Shown here in pieces: positions 63,928 to 64,000 of a stretch of DNA of 64,000 nucleotides. Within the stretch, counting starts at the first letter, position 1. Each line of letters starts with the position of its first letter. The stretch lies in assembly GCA_036508875.1 (NCBI GenBank), contig DATCGP010000034.1, forward strand, positions 1 through 64,000, in the 5' to 3' direction. This DNA comes from PALSA-660 sp036508875 (GTDB taxonomy: Bacteria > Actinomycetota > Coriobacteriia > Anaerosomatales > PALSA-660). A model generated the notes under the pieces. It did no database searches, was not told the origin of the DNA, and worked only from the letters and a program-made list of their open reading frames with translations. The translations under genes and the position numbers were made by a program.

Positions 63928-64000
63928 CTACTTCAGGACCCCGAACCTGCTCAGCGGCCAATACGTGAAGAACGCTTGGCCGTGGACCGCGGAATCGGCC
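63928..64000 (-). CDS. lepB: Signal peptidase I, C-terminal end (partial)
   Basis: Only the last 24 codons lie in the window, on the minus strand with TAG at 63928-63930. The residues AFFTYWPLSRFGVLK match the usual signal-peptidase I ending (G-x-A-F-F-x-YWPxSRxG). The gene runs off the right edge. Its place upstream of rplS is unusual, since lepB commonly follows rplS. Catalytic Ser/Lys lie outside the window and cannot be checked. Confidence 0.72.
   Translation of the reverse strand, partial: ADSAVHGQAFFTYWPLSRFGVLK

Overview
The window is about 64 kb of a high-GC bacterial chromosome packed with housekeeping genes. It looks like an Actinomycetota genome, most likely a free-living member of the Coriobacteriia or a close relative. 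The reasons are an Actinobacteria-type SOS box (CGAAC-N4-GTTCG), the nrdR / LysM-protein / lexA neighbourhood known from mycobacteria, a WhiG/FliA-type sigma factor, SpoVS, RNase Y together with RNase J, and an LL-diaminopimelate aminotransferase route to lysine and peptidoglycan. The taxonomic placement is inference. I see no phage, insertion sequence, CRISPR array, tRNA or rRNA.

Every gene except lexA is on the minus strand, so the text below runs in transcription order (high to low coordinates). Region A (64000-56571): end of a signal peptidase, rplS, rnhB, yraN, comM (frameshifted), dprA, trmFO, xerC and a FliA/WhiG-type sigma factor. Region B (56399-47839): rpsB, tsf, pyrH, frr, uppS, cdsA, dxr, rseP, ispG, the classic translation / isoprenoid / phospholipid / membrane-protease superoperon. 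Region C (47658-44370): an OFA-family transporter with its own terminator, inserted before proS. Region D (44212-36647): rimP, nusA, ylxR, infB, rbfA, nrnA, truB, ribF. Region E (36552-15186): a frameshifted ion-channel gene, rpsO, pnp, M16 peptidase, dapB, lysC, a stand-alone PEP/pyruvate-binding domain protein, dapA, rnj, uppP, ftsK, rodZ-like, yajQ, rimO, pgsA, cinA, thpR, recA, recX. Region F (14791-2942): rny, a GNAT acetyltransferase, a GHKL ATPase, spoVS, a PHP phosphoesterase, miaB, an AMMECR1/dioxygenase-like fusion, miaA, dapF, dapL, hflX. Region G (2846-1): lexA facing an SOS-controlled LysM membrane protein, then nrdR, dut and a Nudix hydrolase.

The genes form connected themes: the DAP/lysine pathway (lysC, dapA, dapB, dapL, dapF), envelope lipid carriers (dxr, ispG, uppS, uppP, cdsA, pgsA), RNA decay (RNase Y, RNase J, PNPase, NrnA), tRNA and ribosome modification (miaA, miaB, rimO, truB, trmFO, rbfA, rimP), and DNA damage response (lexA, recA, recX, LysM protein). 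Coupling is tight: at least eleven junctions use 4-nt GTGA or ATGA stop/start overlaps.

The most interesting signals are: four SOS boxes between lexA and the LysM gene; two NrdR boxes exactly 31 bp apart in front of nrdR; a GHKL-ATPase gene next to spoVS; a winged-helix-like insertion in RseP; a Cys/His knuckle at the end of NusA; an altered GRG motif in RNase HII; a large three-tier RNA structure after pnp; a terminator-like hairpin just before the rimP ribosome-binding site; and three reading-frame breaks (two in a channel gene, one in comM), two of which fit a duplicated dinucleotide. I did not find a convincing wholly new multi-gene system; the GHKL/SpoVS pair is the nearest candidate.
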